Assembly: GCA_029245725.1 (NCBI GenBank)
Contig: JAQWOT010000324.1
Coordinates: 1 to 64,000 of the forward strand
Direction: 5' to 3'
Source of the DNA: SAR324 cluster bacterium
Lineage (GTDB): Bacteria > SAR324 > NAC60-12
Length of the DNA: 64,000 nucleotides
The position numbers and the translations under genes were made by a program. This document shows, in pieces, positions 18,501 through 27,663 of this stretch; the first letter of the stretch is position 1; each line of letters begins with the position of its first letter. The notes below the pieces were generated by a model that was not told the DNA's origin, ran no database searches, and saw nothing but the letters and a program-made list of their open reading frames with translations.

Positions 18501-18630
18501 CATAAAATATGAATTCATTATCAGCCGGTCGTTCCTCTACCGATTTTCTGAAGATGTTTTCTTGTCGCCAAAATTCGAGAATTCGAGATTCCAGCTCAGG
18601 GAAATTGATTTTGTTAGAGACTGATTTCAT
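15502..18630 (-). CDS. ileS: Isoleucyl-tRNA synthetase, IleS2-like
   Basis: 1042-residue class I aminoacyl-tRNA synthetase charging tRNA-Ile. The HIGH motif reads HYGH in GLPHYGHLLAG (about residue 51), and KMSKS reads GKKMSKRLKNYPDP (about 591). The editing domain lies between them (TTTPWTLPSN is the threonine-rich editing block). Length and the KMSKRLKNYPDP form match the eukaryote-like IleS2 type rather than the E. coli type; IleS2 enzymes are known to be less sensitive to mupirocin. The gene is divergent from leuA with a 315-base intergenic region. Start at MKSVSNKINFPELE agrees with the family. Confidence 0.96.
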   Translation of the reverse strand: MKSVSNKINFPELESRILEFWRQENIFRKSVEERPADNEFIFYDGPPFATGLPHYGHLLAGTIKDVIPRYKTMQGYRVERRFGWDCHGLPVEYEIEQTLGLKGRPDIEEFGVGNFNEECRKIVLRYASEWRETVERMARWIDFDNDYKTMDLTFMESVWWVFDQLWKKGLIYEGVKVMPYSWRVSTPLSNFEANLNYKDTQDPSVTVKFALASEPDTFILAWTTTPWTLPSNLALCAGPNLNYVCLQPHGSEEKYWICEGRLSAYFEEGSYQIIKKCAGKELEGLAYEPIFRFADGRVELSKARRVVLDEYVSDESGTGIVHQAPAFGEDDLRICQREGIPVFDPVDTEGNFCTYMDFIAGMNIKEADKTIIRELKEQGSLFRQDTIQHSYPFCWRTDTPLIYKAISTWFVNAEAIKDRMVSHNQAVHWVPTHIRDGRFGKWLENARDWAISRNRYWGTPLPIWRSEDGDILCFGNVADLEEAVGQKITDLHKHFLDDLLINKDGKTYRRIPEVLDCWFESGAMPYAQQHYPFENKELFEENFPANFICEGLDQTRGWFYTLVVHAAALFDAPAFRNCIVNGLILAEDGKKMSKRLKNYPDPVEMLDRYGADAIRLYMLNSVAVQGESLRFSEQGLVEVTRSVLLPLWNSLSFLSTYAEIDGWDPTEANLAVEKTNPLDRWIMSRLQGLIAEVDSAMDLYELNKASAPFVHFIDLLTNWYLRRSRRRFWKDGRGQDKMSAYATLFLVLRDLSKIIASFVPYVAEGIYESLRREGDPISVHLDFFPAVDDKVRDSELEARMDLVLAAVNMGRALRAKHQLKIRQPLHRLFLITRDPEAQRILNELDALLLDELNIKELVLTENEEDLVGLSAQANFRVLGKRLGKRMKEVADQIKTLDLENIRRLQDGGSVTLQHTNGEVTLTLEDVLIKRSQREGLLVESCGSVTIALDTQLNESLIKEGLAREFVNKVQHMRKEQDLAVMDRILIRCKPTDIVGKALNAYQDFVCTETLCEKLLLEENYGSEWDINGEICTIELQRMNPSP

Positions 18631-18704
18631 CCGGAGTTAGCCACACGTGAGTTGAGCAAATATAGAAAACAAAAGATCTTATTTATTTGGAAAATCTTAA
18701 CTTT

Positions 18705-18732
18705 TTGCTTGCAATGAATTTGCTAAGATACT
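18705..18732 (+). promoter_or_regulatory. Possible leuA promoter
   Basis: TTGCTT at 18705-18710 and GATACT at 18727-18732 are separated by 16 bases, a plausible sigma-70 pair of modest quality. A transcript would start near 18739, just ahead of the leader hairpin at 18751-18800. The surrounding AT-rich stretch 18660-18730 may also hold the ileS promoter on the other strand. Confidence 0.35.
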
Positions 18733-18750
18733 GGCAGACTCGGCACGACG

Positions 18751-18800
18751 CAAGCAAGGACGTAAGCTATAGGCTGGCCTGTAGTTGCGTTTAAGGCTTG
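18751..18800 (+). promoter_or_regulatory. Structured leader hairpin upstream of leuA
   Basis: A 50-base segment folds into one long stem. The closing stem CAAGC (18751-55) pairs with GCTTG (18796-800); after an internal loop, ACGTAA (18760-65) pairs with TTGCGT (18785-90) with one G-U; past a bulged G, CTATAGG (18767-73) pairs with CCTGTAG (18778-84) around the tetraloop CTGG. That is 18 base pairs in 50 bases. The 3' arm contains AAGG just before the ATG of a small ORF, so the fold could hide that ribosome site. No U-tract follows, so it is not a plain terminator. No known riboswitch class recognised. Confidence 0.55.
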
Positions 18801-18968
18801 ATGATGCTTGAATCTTCTATCGCAAGTGCTAAATTTATTATTTTAGTTGCAATCTCAATTTCGCAAGGAATTGCAGCGCAGCACAACTACTCATTGGGAC
18901 CTGTAATGGTGCAGAGTTCCATCGATTCCTGTCAAGGAGAGCTTTATGGAAACGATCCGCATTTTTGA
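18801..18968 (+). CDS. Small leader ORF overlapping leuA start
   Basis: 55 codons starting at ATG ATG directly after the leader hairpin and ending at a TGA 23 bases inside leuA, in a different frame. The peptide begins MMLESSIASAKFIILVAISI; residues 12-20 contain four Ile, one Leu and one Val, which would suit a branched-chain attenuation peptide, but the same stretch also looks like a signal peptide (FIILVAISISQGIAA). The overlap would let its translation influence leuA initiation. No conservation evidence is available, so this is a candidate only. The 18631-18945 stretch otherwise holds only the promoter-like elements and hairpin listed. Confidence 0.35.
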   Translation: MMLESSIASAKFIILVAISISQGIAAQHNYSLGPVMVQSSIDSCQGELYGNDPHF

Positions 18969-20499
18969 TACTACGCTTCGCGATGGCGAGCAGTCCCCTG
19001 GTTGTTCCATGTCCGCGAAAGAAAAGCTACTACTGGCTCGCCAACTGGATCGGCTAGGAGTAGATGTGATAGAAGCTGGTTTCGCAGCATCGTCCCCTGG
19101 GGATTTTGAAAGCGTTAAGCAAATTGGACAACAAATTAGTCGAGCAAAGGTAGTTTCACTTTGCAGAGCCAGTATTTCAGATATTGAGCGGGCAGTTGAT
19201 GCTCTAAAGGAATCTGAAAACTGGGGAATCCACACTTTCATCGCTTCCAGCCAACTGCACATGAAATATAAGCTGCAGATGGATGAGGATGAAGTGCTCA
19301 AGCGCTCGATTGAAGCCGTCGAGTTTGCACGCAAGCACACGGATTACGTCGAATTCAGTGCAGAAGATGCAACCAGAAGTGAACCAGAGTTCTTGGTCAA
19401 GCTTTTCTCTGCTGTAGTTCGAGCCGGTGCAACTACTCTCAATGTGCCTGACACTGTAGGTTATACCACACCTGATGAAATGTATGACTTAATCAAACTG
19501 CTGAAAAATGAGGTATATCAAGCAGATCAAGTAGTCTTCTCAGTTCATTGCCACAATGATTTGGGAATGGGTGTAGCTAATTCACTGGCTGCCGTGAGAG
19601 CTGGGGCTCGACAGATCGAATGTACGATCAACGGTATCGGTGAGAGGGCTGGTAATGCTGCGATGGAAGAGATTGTGATGGCAATGAACACCCGTCAGCA
19701 GTACTTCGACCTCCAGACAAATATCGTCACTGAGCAACTTTACCCTACAAGTCGCTTGCTGGCTCAAATCACGGGTGTTGCTGTTCAACCTAACAAGGCT
19801 ATCGTTGGGGCAAATGCCTTTGCACACGAAGCTGGAATTCACCAACATGGGGTGCTGAAGAATGCTTTGACCTACGAGATAATGACTCCACAGTCAGTTG
19901 GTGTAAGGCAGAGTCAACTTGTTCTTGGAAAACATTCTGGCCGACATGCATTGAGTGAGCGAGTGAAATCACTTGGCTTCGAACTTAATGATGTAGAGTT
20001 GAATCACATCTTCAAGGAGTTCAAACACCTTGCTGATGTCAAGCGACAAGTTTTTGATGAAGACATTGAGGCACTGATCACCAACAATGTTCGCAAACAA
20101 AACAATCGCTTCGAACTACAGCATTTGACTGTCACATCGGGAACGACTTCTGTGCCCACAGCAACGATAACAATGAGAGTGGGCAACGATGTTGTTCGCA
20201 AAGCAGGCTTCGGCGATGGTCCCGTAGATGCTGCTTTGAACACGATCAAGCAGATTACCGAACAAAACTGTACTCTAAATTCCTACGTAGTGAAGGCAAT
20301 CACAGGTGGCACTGACGCCCAAGGGGAGGTTAGCGTAACTGTTGAACATGAGGGACAGCAAGTTACAGGACGTGGAGCTCACACAGACATCATTCTGGCA
20401 AGTGCACTCGCCTTTGTACATGCACTTAATCGACTAGAAGCAAGATCTTCTTCCATAAGTTTGATGACCCCTCTCCAGCAAGAAGCTGCTGCTGTCTAA
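18946..20499 (+). CDS. leuA: 2-isopropylmalate synthase
   Basis: 517-residue cytoplasmic enzyme condensing acetyl-CoA with 2-oxoisovalerate, the first committed step of leucine synthesis. The HMGL-like TIM barrel carries [16 protein letters not shown] at the N terminus, the metal-binding [13 protein letters not shown] (about 201-213), and [11 protein letters not shown]. The C-terminal LeuA allosteric domain (about 390-500; [18 protein letters not shown]) is complete, so leucine feedback is expected. Strong ribosome site AAGGAG before the ATG. The upstream leader hairpin and small ORF point to additional control of expression (inference). leuS follows in the same direction. Confidence 0.97.
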   Translation: METIRIFDTTLRDGEQSPGCSMSAKEKLLLARQLDRLGVDVIEAGFAASSPGDFESVKQIGQQISRAKVVSLCRASISDIERAVDALKESENWGIHTFIASSQLHMKYKLQMDEDEVLKRSIEAVEFARKHTDYVEFSAEDATRSEPEFLVKLFSAVVRAGATTLNVPDTVGYTTPDEMYDLIKLLKNEVYQADQVVFSVHCHNDLGMGVANSLAAVRAGARQIECTINGIGERAGNAAMEEIVMAMNTRQQYFDLQTNIVTEQLYPTSRLLAQITGVAVQPNKAIVGANAFAHEAGIHQHGVLKNALTYEIMTPQSVGVRQSQLVLGKHSGRHALSERVKSLGFELNDVELNHIFKEFKHLADVKRQVFDEDIEALITNNVRKQNNRFELQHLTVTSGTTSVPTATITMRVGNDVVRKAGFGDGPVDAALNTIKQITEQNCTLNSYVVKAITGGTDAQGEVSVTVEHEGQQVTGRGAHTDIILASALAFVHALNRLEARSSSISLMTPLQQEAAAV

Positions 20500-20510
20500 G
20501 CGCTAATGAC

Positions 20511-20533
20511 AGACGGGTCTAGTAGGCCCGTCT
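20511..20533 (+). terminator. Hairpin between leuA and leuS
   Basis: AGACGGG (20511-17) and CCCGTCT (20527-33) form a perfect 7-bp stem with a 9-base loop, 12 bases after the leuA stop. The following bases are pyrimidine-rich but not a clean T-run, so it could be a weak terminator or a processing or attenuation element ahead of leuS. Confidence 0.45.
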
Positions 20534-20601
20534 TCCCTTCCCTAACGATTACTTTCCATCCCTCCCCGCAATTACCGTCAAGGTTCTGGAGCAAAACATT
20601 C

Positions 20602-23600
20602 ATGAAAATTTATCGGGACGCCTCCAAGGAATTTGAGCCCAAATGGCGTCAACATTGGGATACTCAAAAGATTTTTAAGACCCCCAATCCAAGCGAAGAA
20701 GGATTTGATAAGCAGCAGCCAAAATTTGTTGTCCTAGACATGTTTCCTTATCCTAGTGGCATTGGATTACACGTAGGACATCCACTTGGTTACATTGCGA
20801 CTGACATTCTAAGCCGTTTTATGAGAATGCGTGGTTACAATGTCCTGTATTCAATGGGGTTTGATTCCTTTGGGCTTCCCGCTGAACAATATGCAATCCA
20901 GACCGGCCAGCATCCCTGGATCACAACGGACAACAATATTCGTAATATGCTGCAGCAACTAAAGATGCTGGGGCTGAGCCATGATCCAACAAGGCGATTC
21001 TCAACAACAGATCCAGATTACTTTAGGTGGACGCAATGGATCTTCCTTCAAATCTACCATTCCTACTACGATCCCACTGTAAGTTGGCAGGGACCTGATA
21101 GTTACATGTCCCAAGGTAGAGCAAGACCTATTTCAGAACTCAAAGAAAAACTGCTTACTGGTGAATGGCTACTTGATGATGACGGCGCCCCACAACCAGC
21201 GGTATATTTGCCTGAGGGTCGACGAGCGAAAGAGGATGAACTGAGAAGCGCTATCGACCAAGCAAGACTCGCTTACGTTGAGGAGTCACCCGTCAATTGG
21301 TGCCCTCAATTGGGTACCGTGCTCTCTAACGAGGAAGTAACGAACGAGGGACGCAGTGAACGAGGAGATTACCCTGTTTATCGGAGACCACTTCGCCAAT
21401 GGAACCTCCGCATCACCTGCTATGCGGATCGATTGATTCAAGATCTGGAAGATGTGAACTGGCCTAATGGTGTGACGGAGATGCAGAAGGCTTGGATCGG
21501 CCGAAGCCAAGGAGCCCGCATTGAATTTCCAGTTCAACTAAACAACGGGAAGCAGGAGCGTATCGCCGTATTTACAACCAGACCAGATACACTTTTTGGA
21601 GTGACATATCTAGTGCTGGCACCAGAACATCCGCTGGTTCAACTAGTAACTGCCAAGGATCAAGAGTCGAATGTACTCGCTTTCCAAAAGGAATCAGCAA
21701 GAATTACATCCCTGTCTGCTGGTGAAGATCTGGAAAAGAACGGCACTCCCACAGGCGGATTTGCAATTCACCCAGTCAGTGGAGATCAGATTCCAATCTG
21801 GATTGGTGACTACGTTTTGATGGAATATGGGACAGGTGCTGTGATGGGAGTTCCTGGACACGACGAACGAGATTTCTTGTTCGCCAAAAAATATCAATTA
21901 CCCATCGTACCTGTAATTCAGCCTCCATGGAACTGGCTCAAGTCAGAGACTCTTCAGGAAGAAGCAAGCGATTGGACTGAAGAACAACTACTGGATCTGT
22001 ACCGTCTATCCCCAACAGAATTTCAAACTTCTTATACTGGGCCTGGAACCTGTTTCCAATCAACTCATAAGAATTTGAGTATTGACGGACTAGACAATGA
22101 AACTGGAAAGTTGAAAGTCGGTGAGTGGCTCGCTGAAAAAGGATTAGGGCGACCACAAGTGCAGTATAAATTACGCGACTGGCTCTTCAGTCGACAACGA
22201 TACTGGGGAGAGCCCTTCCCAGTCGTTTTTGATATTGAAAATGATCTGCCCTATCCTCTTGATGATAGTGAATTGCCCGTTCAACTACCTGAACTAGATA
22301 ATTTTGAACCCAAGGGCAGTGAAGACCCTGATTCACTACCTGAGCCACCCTTGGGTCGCGTGAAAGACTGGGTAAATGTCCATGGTGTAATCCTATCGAA
22401 TCAATGTGTCCGTTTGGTCAGTAAAGAACAGGCATCACAAGGTTTTCTTAAAGTAGAAGGTGAGCGTCTACCAGTTCAGGGTTTTCAAAGGGACATGAAT
22501 TCCATGCCCAACTGGGCTGGATCCTGTTGGTATTACTTACGTTACATGGACGCTCGCAACGATCATGCAATGGTAAACTCTGATATCGAACGCTATTGGA
22601 CATTGGATGGAAGTTCTCCAGAACAGAAACCAGCTGGTGCAATTGATCTTTATGTGGGGGGGACCGAACACGCAGTACTACACCTTTTGTATTCGCGCTT
22701 CTGGCACAAGGTACTTTATGACCTGGGACATGTTTCAACTAAAGAGCCCTTCCAACAATTATTCAATCAGGGAATGATCACAGCCGATGCTTACAAGGAT
22801 TCCAGAGGGGCCTATGTTGATATTCATGATGTTGAGGTAAAACACATCAATGGAGAGGCTAAGGCATTCCACAAACCGACGGGAAATGAGCTTGAAATTG
22901 ATCCTGGGAAAATGGGGAAACGCTACAAAAACGGTATCCCTCCTGAGGAGATTTGTGATCTTTACACTACTGACACCTTCCGATGTTACGAGATGTACCT
23001 AGGGCCCCTTGATGCTGGTAAGCCTTGGAAGCAGGAATCGATTATTGGAATTCAACGTTTCTTGGCTGGAGTGTGGAATCTGATGGAGATCACCCTTCCA
23101 GATGCTCAAGTCAGTATATCCACGGAACTTGAGCGAATGATGCACAAGACCATCCGCAAGGTAACCGAAGATGTTGGTCGTTTGCGGATGAACACTGCGA
23201 TCGCAGCGCTGATTGAATGTAAAAACGAATTTGCCCGCCAAGAAAAACTACCCAAAAGTTATTTGAAGAATCTAGTCCTGTTGACCTCACCTTTCGCTCC
23301 CCATCTTGGGGAAGAAATGATGTCTATTCTCGAACCAGATGAGCATTCAGCGCAAAAGTCAGTTCTCCGTTACAATTGGCCCAACTTCGATCCTGACAAG
23401 TGCTTAGAAGACACCATTGAAGTGCCCTTGATGGTTAATGGAAAAAAGAGAGACGCTATGGCAGTAGCAGTAGATATTAACGAGGAGACTCTTAAAGAGA
23501 TGGCGATGAGCAACGAAAAGGTACTATCTCACCTCAATGGCAAGTCACCTAAGCGGGTGGTGGTTGTCATGCAACCCAACCGCAAGTTGGTGAACATTGT

Positions 23601-23607
23601 TGTCTGA
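20602..23607 (+). CDS. leuS: Leucyl-tRNA synthetase, long form
   Basis: 1001-residue class I synthetase charging tRNA-Leu. The start at 20602 (MKIYRDASKEFEPKWRQHW) fits the family; 32 upstream codons in frame are intergenic. HIGH reads HVGHPLG (about residue 56). The KMSKS loop is GKMGKRYKNGIPPEE (about 770), with Gly and Arg in place of both serines, a form related to that in actinobacterial-type enzymes. Editing-domain blocks TTRPDTLFG and GTGAVMGVPGHDERD are intact. The enzyme is longer than the common 800-870 residues, mainly from an insert near 185-235 and another near 590-640. Its stop abuts the stop of the convergent hrpA. Confidence 0.95.
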   Translation: MKIYRDASKEFEPKWRQHWDTQKIFKTPNPSEEGFDKQQPKFVVLDMFPYPSGIGLHVGHPLGYIATDILSRFMRMRGYNVLYSMGFDSFGLPAEQYAIQTGQHPWITTDNNIRNMLQQLKMLGLSHDPTRRFSTTDPDYFRWTQWIFLQIYHSYYDPTVSWQGPDSYMSQGRARPISELKEKLLTGEWLLDDDGAPQPAVYLPEGRRAKEDELRSAIDQARLAYVEESPVNWCPQLGTVLSNEEVTNEGRSERGDYPVYRRPLRQWNLRITCYADRLIQDLEDVNWPNGVTEMQKAWIGRSQGARIEFPVQLNNGKQERIAVFTTRPDTLFGVTYLVLAPEHPLVQLVTAKDQESNVLAFQKESARITSLSAGEDLEKNGTPTGGFAIHPVSGDQIPIWIGDYVLMEYGTGAVMGVPGHDERDFLFAKKYQLPIVPVIQPPWNWLKSETLQEEASDWTEEQLLDLYRLSPTEFQTSYTGPGTCFQSTHKNLSIDGLDNETGKLKVGEWLAEKGLGRPQVQYKLRDWLFSRQRYWGEPFPVVFDIENDLPYPLDDSELPVQLPELDNFEPKGSEDPDSLPEPPLGRVKDWVNVHGVILSNQCVRLVSKEQASQGFLKVEGERLPVQGFQRDMNSMPNWAGSCWYYLRYMDARNDHAMVNSDIERYWTLDGSSPEQKPAGAIDLYVGGTEHAVLHLLYSRFWHKVLYDLGHVSTKEPFQQLFNQGMITADAYKDSRGAYVDIHDVEVKHINGEAKAFHKPTGNELEIDPGKMGKRYKNGIPPEEICDLYTTDTFRCYEMYLGPLDAGKPWKQESIIGIQRFLAGVWNLMEITLPDAQVSISTELERMMHKTIRKVTEDVGRLRMNTAIAALIECKNEFARQEKLPKSYLKNLVLLTSPFAPHLGEEMMSILEPDEHSAQKSVLRYNWPNFDPDKCLEDTIEVPLMVNGKKRDAMAVAVDINEETLKEMAMSNEKVLSHLNGKSPKRVVVVMQPNRKLVNIVV

Positions 23608-26600
23608 TCAGGCAACAACTAGGGAAGCTTCGGGGAAATGTTCTTCAAGGAAGCGTGTTAGTCTCTTGACTGAAATAGGCATTGAGGTCTTTAACTCTGG
23701 TGCGAATAGAGAGACTCGATACTCTTCTAATAGCCAGAAGAACTCATCTAGATTCTTGCGTTGATTCCAATTCAACTCCATCAACTTCAACTCTTGGTAA
23801 ACCTTAAGCCAAGGCTGCAACTGTAAGTTTTTCTCTTCATCTTTAACAGGATTGTGATCCAGACGTTCTGTGCGAACTCTGATTCCTTTCAAGTATCTTT
23901 GAACATGAGCCCAACGCAAGTAAGGCAATTTTGCAACAAAATTGGTGGGCACTAGATTTTGTAAATGATCCTGTAAACAATTAAGGTCATCCGTATTTTT
24001 ACTGTACTGACGAATAGCGCCACGAGTCTTCTGTTCTGCCTGCAAAAGCAATCGCAACTGTTCAATGTAACGTGACAATAATTTTGGCAGACGATGCTTC
24101 GCTAATTTGAGCTTTGCCTGAAACTCTTCTTCAGATTCCAGCCATTCGAACCCAAACAAGTAATCCAGCAGAGCTTGTTTGGATCCTTGTTTCAGTTGTC
24201 CCAAGGTTCCAAAAGGCCTGTATTCATCTCTTAGTTCTTCCAATTTCCAAAGCTCCTGTTCCAGCCAAACTAACTCTGGCCCGACAGCCAAGGCCATCAA
24301 CTTTTTCATCGCAGGTTGGGTTTTGCGCTGAGCTTCATCTCTAGTGTGAAATAAGGTTCTTAGAATACTACCATCTTCTTGAATCAGTAGGCCCGGGTAT
24401 GCGTATAGTGGAATACCGTGATTCACCTCAAGTTCGATACGTTGAGGTAAACGCTCAAACGTCCAATTCTGAAGATTATCCAGTTCCCAGAATTTCAATG
24501 CGTCCTTCCAAGATCTTAAATCTTCCCTGAATTCTTTGTTATTCCCTCGTTGGCGGAGCTCATCTTTGCGCTTTGAAATTAGCTCTTCGAGATTCCGCCC
24601 AGATGAGACAATCTTCTGATTAGTATTTCTGACTTCCACTCTCATCTGGAGATGGGAAGGCAACTCTACATCAGCCCATTGAGAAGGTTTCAATTTAATC
24701 TGATAACGCCTTTCAATCAGTCGACATAAACTCACCAAAAAACTTTCATCACATGGTTTCAGTTCGGACGCTAACTTTGCTGAGGTTTCAGGAAGTGGCA
24801 CAAAGCTCTTCCTAATAGACTTGGGCAAAGCCCTTAAGAAAAATTGGATTTTCTCAGCCCAAATTCCGGGAATCAGCCACTCTAGGGCGTATTCATGTAG
24901 GTGCGGAATAGAAGCATCTTGTAACTGCAAAGTTACACCATCAGGTTCCTTTGTCGGCGCAAAAACATAACGCAAGGGCATCTTGAGATCACCGACTTCC
25001 CAAAAGTCTGGATATAGCTCACTAGAAGGAGGTTTGAGTGTTGAAGGTGTAATATCACTCTCCTCAAGAAAGAGGAAAGCGCCCTGACCTGATTTTCTTT
25101 TTGTTTTCAGAAGGCGATTCAAATCATGGAAGGAGGCAACATTTTGGATTTTTTCCTGGTAGAAAGCTTCTAGCATAGCATCTACTTCTTCTCGAAAATC
25201 TCGACGGAGCTTTGCCCCTTTACTCAAAACTAGTTCATGAAGTTCATTGTTGTGCTTGAAAAAAGAATAGTATTGACGCAACCCGCCATCAATTAATGCT
25301 TCCCTTACAAAGATTGCTGTAGCTTCAGCTGGATTTACTCGACCGTAACTTACTCTACGTTTTTCAACGATTGTCAGGCCGTACAAAGTCACTCTTTCCC
25401 AAGCCTGAACAATCCCTGTTTCAGGATCAAAATGTGCCTCTGAGTAATGCCGCTTACAAAGCTTACCTCCAATTTGCTCTAACCAATCAACCTTGATATT
25501 GGCGATCTTTCTTGAGTATAGACGTGAAGTCTCAACTTGCTCTCCAGCTAATATCCACTTTCCAGAGCGTTTATAGACTCCAGAACCTGGAAAGACCCAG
25601 AGTTCCTTGCCTCCAATGGAAGTATATTGCTGTTTATCTTTCTGCCTAGCTATGCAATTGAGATAACCGGAAAGAAGTGCTCGATGGATGGCATCATAAT
25701 CTATTCCGACCTCAAAAATTGACTTGGGCTTAGTTTCCTCTTTGCTAGGACGATTTAATCTAAAATTCCGAATTTCCCTATCGTGAGACTCTTCGGGTCG
25801 TGCTTCGACAACTGGCAAGGCTTGCAGGGATTTTAGAGGATACTTTCCAGAATCCTTCAAAATAGAACTGAGTTGGTGATGGATATCTCTCCACTCCCGC
25901 ATTCGCACAAATGATAGAAAGTGCTGCCGGCAAAACTTCCGCATCTTTTTTTCGGTCTTCAGTTCATTCCACTGTGCCTGGTAAGCCCGCCAGATGCTTA
26001 ACAGCGTTATGTAGTCTGACTCTCTGCTGACAAAACTACTGTGCATCTGGCGAGCTTTCTCTTTTTCTTCAGCTGGGAACTCTCTTGGATCCTGAATTGA
26101 CAAACCAGCTGCAATCACCAGCATTTCACTGAGAACAGACTCTTGATGGGCCTGCAGTAACATTCGGGCTGTTTGAGGTTCAATAGGAAGAGTAGCCATT
26201 TCTCTACCCAGTGGTGTAAGCTGCATGTTATCAGTGACGGCACCTAATTCACGAAGTAGTTTTTCACCCTCCCTAATTGCGTGACTACCCGGTGGGTCAA
26301 TGAAAGGGAATTCCCGGATATTCCCTAGTCGCAAATAGAGCATTTGCAAAATCACACCAGCAAGATTGGAACGTAAAATTTCTGGCTCTACATATTCTCG
26401 CCGGTTCTGTAAAGATTCTTCTGAATAGAGTCGAATACATGCACCTGGAGCAATTCGACCTGCTCGACCCGCTCGCTGAAGTGCAGAACTCTGTGCAATT
26501 GGCTCTACTGGAAGTCGCTGAACCCGATTTTTCGGACTGTATCGGCTAATACGTGCCAACCCAGCATCAATCACATAACGAATTCCTGGAATCGTCAGTG

Positions 26601-27663
26601 ATGTTTCCGCAAGATTCGTTGAAACAATCACTTTGCGTTGGCTGGAATTCTGAAAAATCCGATGTTGTTCTGCTTGGGTCAATCGTCCATAAAGTGGAAG
26701 AATTAGAACTGTGGAATTATCCTGTCCAACTCTTTGACAAACCTCACGAATCTCCCCTTCTCCTGCGAGAAAAGCTAAAACATCCCCATCATATGTTGTT
26801 TCTAACAATTCCCTGATCGTATCAACTAAGGCATCTTCAACTGTATAATCTCCTTGATTCTCAACTTCGGGATCAATCGGGCGATAATCTATTTCAACTG
26901 GATAACTTCTGCCTGACACCTCGATAATTGGTGCACCTGAGAACGCCTCTGCGAATCTGCCAGTATCAATACTAGCTGATGTTATAATGAGCTTTAGATT
27001 GCTGCGTTTCGGCTGTAACCTTCGTATGTAACCAAGTAGAAAATCAATATTGAGAGAGCGCTCATGCGCTTCATCAATGATCAATACCTCATAGTTCTCC
27101 AAAAACCGATCAGACTGCGTTTCGGCTAATAATGTCCCATCTGTCAAAAGCTGAATAAGTGTGTTTGGGCTAGTTTTATCAGAGAAGCGGATTTTGTAAC
27201 CAACTTCTTCACCAAGGTTACATTGCAGCTCTCGAGTAATTTGCTGGGCAATGGAAATTGCAGCAACTCTACGAGGTTGAGTACAGCCAATCTTTCCAGC
27301 TATGCCATAGCCTGCTTCAAGGCACATCTTAGGTAATTGGGTGGTTTTACCTGATCCCGTCTCACCAGCTACAATTAGAACAGGGTGCTTTTGGATTACA
27401 CTTATGATCTCCTCTCGGTGATCAAGAATGGGGAGACTTGAGTTATATTCAGGAATTCTATGAAGACTCGCTCTTTTACCACGGAGTGCACTTGATCGTT
27501 CAATCCGGATCGCAAGTTTCAGAAGCTCATCTTCATTGAGTCTTTGCTGATGTTCTGCTCTCTTCAATTGTTCAAACTGTCGCCGAAATCGAAACTGATC
27601 TCGCAACATCACATTTTGTAACTGGGTTTCTAGTTCTGACAACATGGCTGCCTCAATAGACAT
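23608..27663 (-). CDS. hrpA: ATP-dependent RNA helicase HrpA-type (DEAH)
   Basis: 1351 residues, the typical HrpA size. The helicase core shows Walker A GETGSGKTTQLPKMCLE (about 106), DEAH in LIIDEAHERSLN (about 193), SAT-like ITSASIDTGRF, and motif VI QRAGRAGR. The HA2/OB-fold part and a long C-terminal DUF3418-type region follow. In E. coli HrpA acts on mRNA and helps rescue stalled ribosomes. The start may be 27663 or the ATG at 27645; the latter would share CATG with the ATG of the divergent reductase gene. The last codon abuts leuS directly, without a spacer. Confidence 0.95.
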   Translation of the reverse strand: MSIEAAMLSELETQLQNVMLRDQFRFRRQFEQLKRAEHQQRLNEDELLKLAIRIERSSALRGKRASLHRIPEYNSSLPILDHREEIISVIQKHPVLIVAGETGSGKTTQLPKMCLEAGYGIAGKIGCTQPRRVAAISIAQQITRELQCNLGEEVGYKIRFSDKTSPNTLIQLLTDGTLLAETQSDRFLENYEVLIIDEAHERSLNIDFLLGYIRRLQPKRSNLKLIITSASIDTGRFAEAFSGAPIIEVSGRSYPVEIDYRPIDPEVENQGDYTVEDALVDTIRELLETTYDGDVLAFLAGEGEIREVCQRVGQDNSTVLILPLYGRLTQAEQHRIFQNSSQRKVIVSTNLAETSLTIPGIRYVIDAGLARISRYSPKNRVQRLPVEPIAQSSALQRAGRAGRIAPGACIRLYSEESLQNRREYVEPEILRSNLAGVILQMLYLRLGNIREFPFIDPPGSHAIREGEKLLRELGAVTDNMQLTPLGREMATLPIEPQTARMLLQAHQESVLSEMLVIAAGLSIQDPREFPAEEKEKARQMHSSFVSRESDYITLLSIWRAYQAQWNELKTEKKMRKFCRQHFLSFVRMREWRDIHHQLSSILKDSGKYPLKSLQALPVVEARPEESHDREIRNFRLNRPSKEETKPKSIFEVGIDYDAIHRALLSGYLNCIARQKDKQQYTSIGGKELWVFPGSGVYKRSGKWILAGEQVETSRLYSRKIANIKVDWLEQIGGKLCKRHYSEAHFDPETGIVQAWERVTLYGLTIVEKRRVSYGRVNPAEATAIFVREALIDGGLRQYYSFFKHNNELHELVLSKGAKLRRDFREEVDAMLEAFYQEKIQNVASFHDLNRLLKTKRKSGQGAFLFLEESDITPSTLKPPSSELYPDFWEVGDLKMPLRYVFAPTKEPDGVTLQLQDASIPHLHEYALEWLIPGIWAEKIQFFLRALPKSIRKSFVPLPETSAKLASELKPCDESFLVSLCRLIERRYQIKLKPSQWADVELPSHLQMRVEVRNTNQKIVSSGRNLEELISKRKDELRQRGNNKEFREDLRSWKDALKFWELDNLQNWTFERLPQRIELEVNHGIPLYAYPGLLIQEDGSILRTLFHTRDEAQRKTQPAMKKLMALAVGPELVWLEQELWKLEELRDEYRPFGTLGQLKQGSKQALLDYLFGFEWLESEEEFQAKLKLAKHRLPKLLSRYIEQLRLLLQAEQKTRGAIRQYSKNTDDLNCLQDHLQNLVPTNFVAKLPYLRWAHVQRYLKGIRVRTERLDHNPVKDEEKNLQLQPWLKVYQELKLMELNWNQRKNLDEFFWLLEEYRVSLFAPELKTSMPISVKRLTRFLEEHFPEASLVVA

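Noticed and set aside
18741-18800. tRNA or known riboswitch upstream of leuA
   Set aside because: The fold is a single long hairpin without cloverleaf arms or T-loop, and no known riboswitch core is recognisable.
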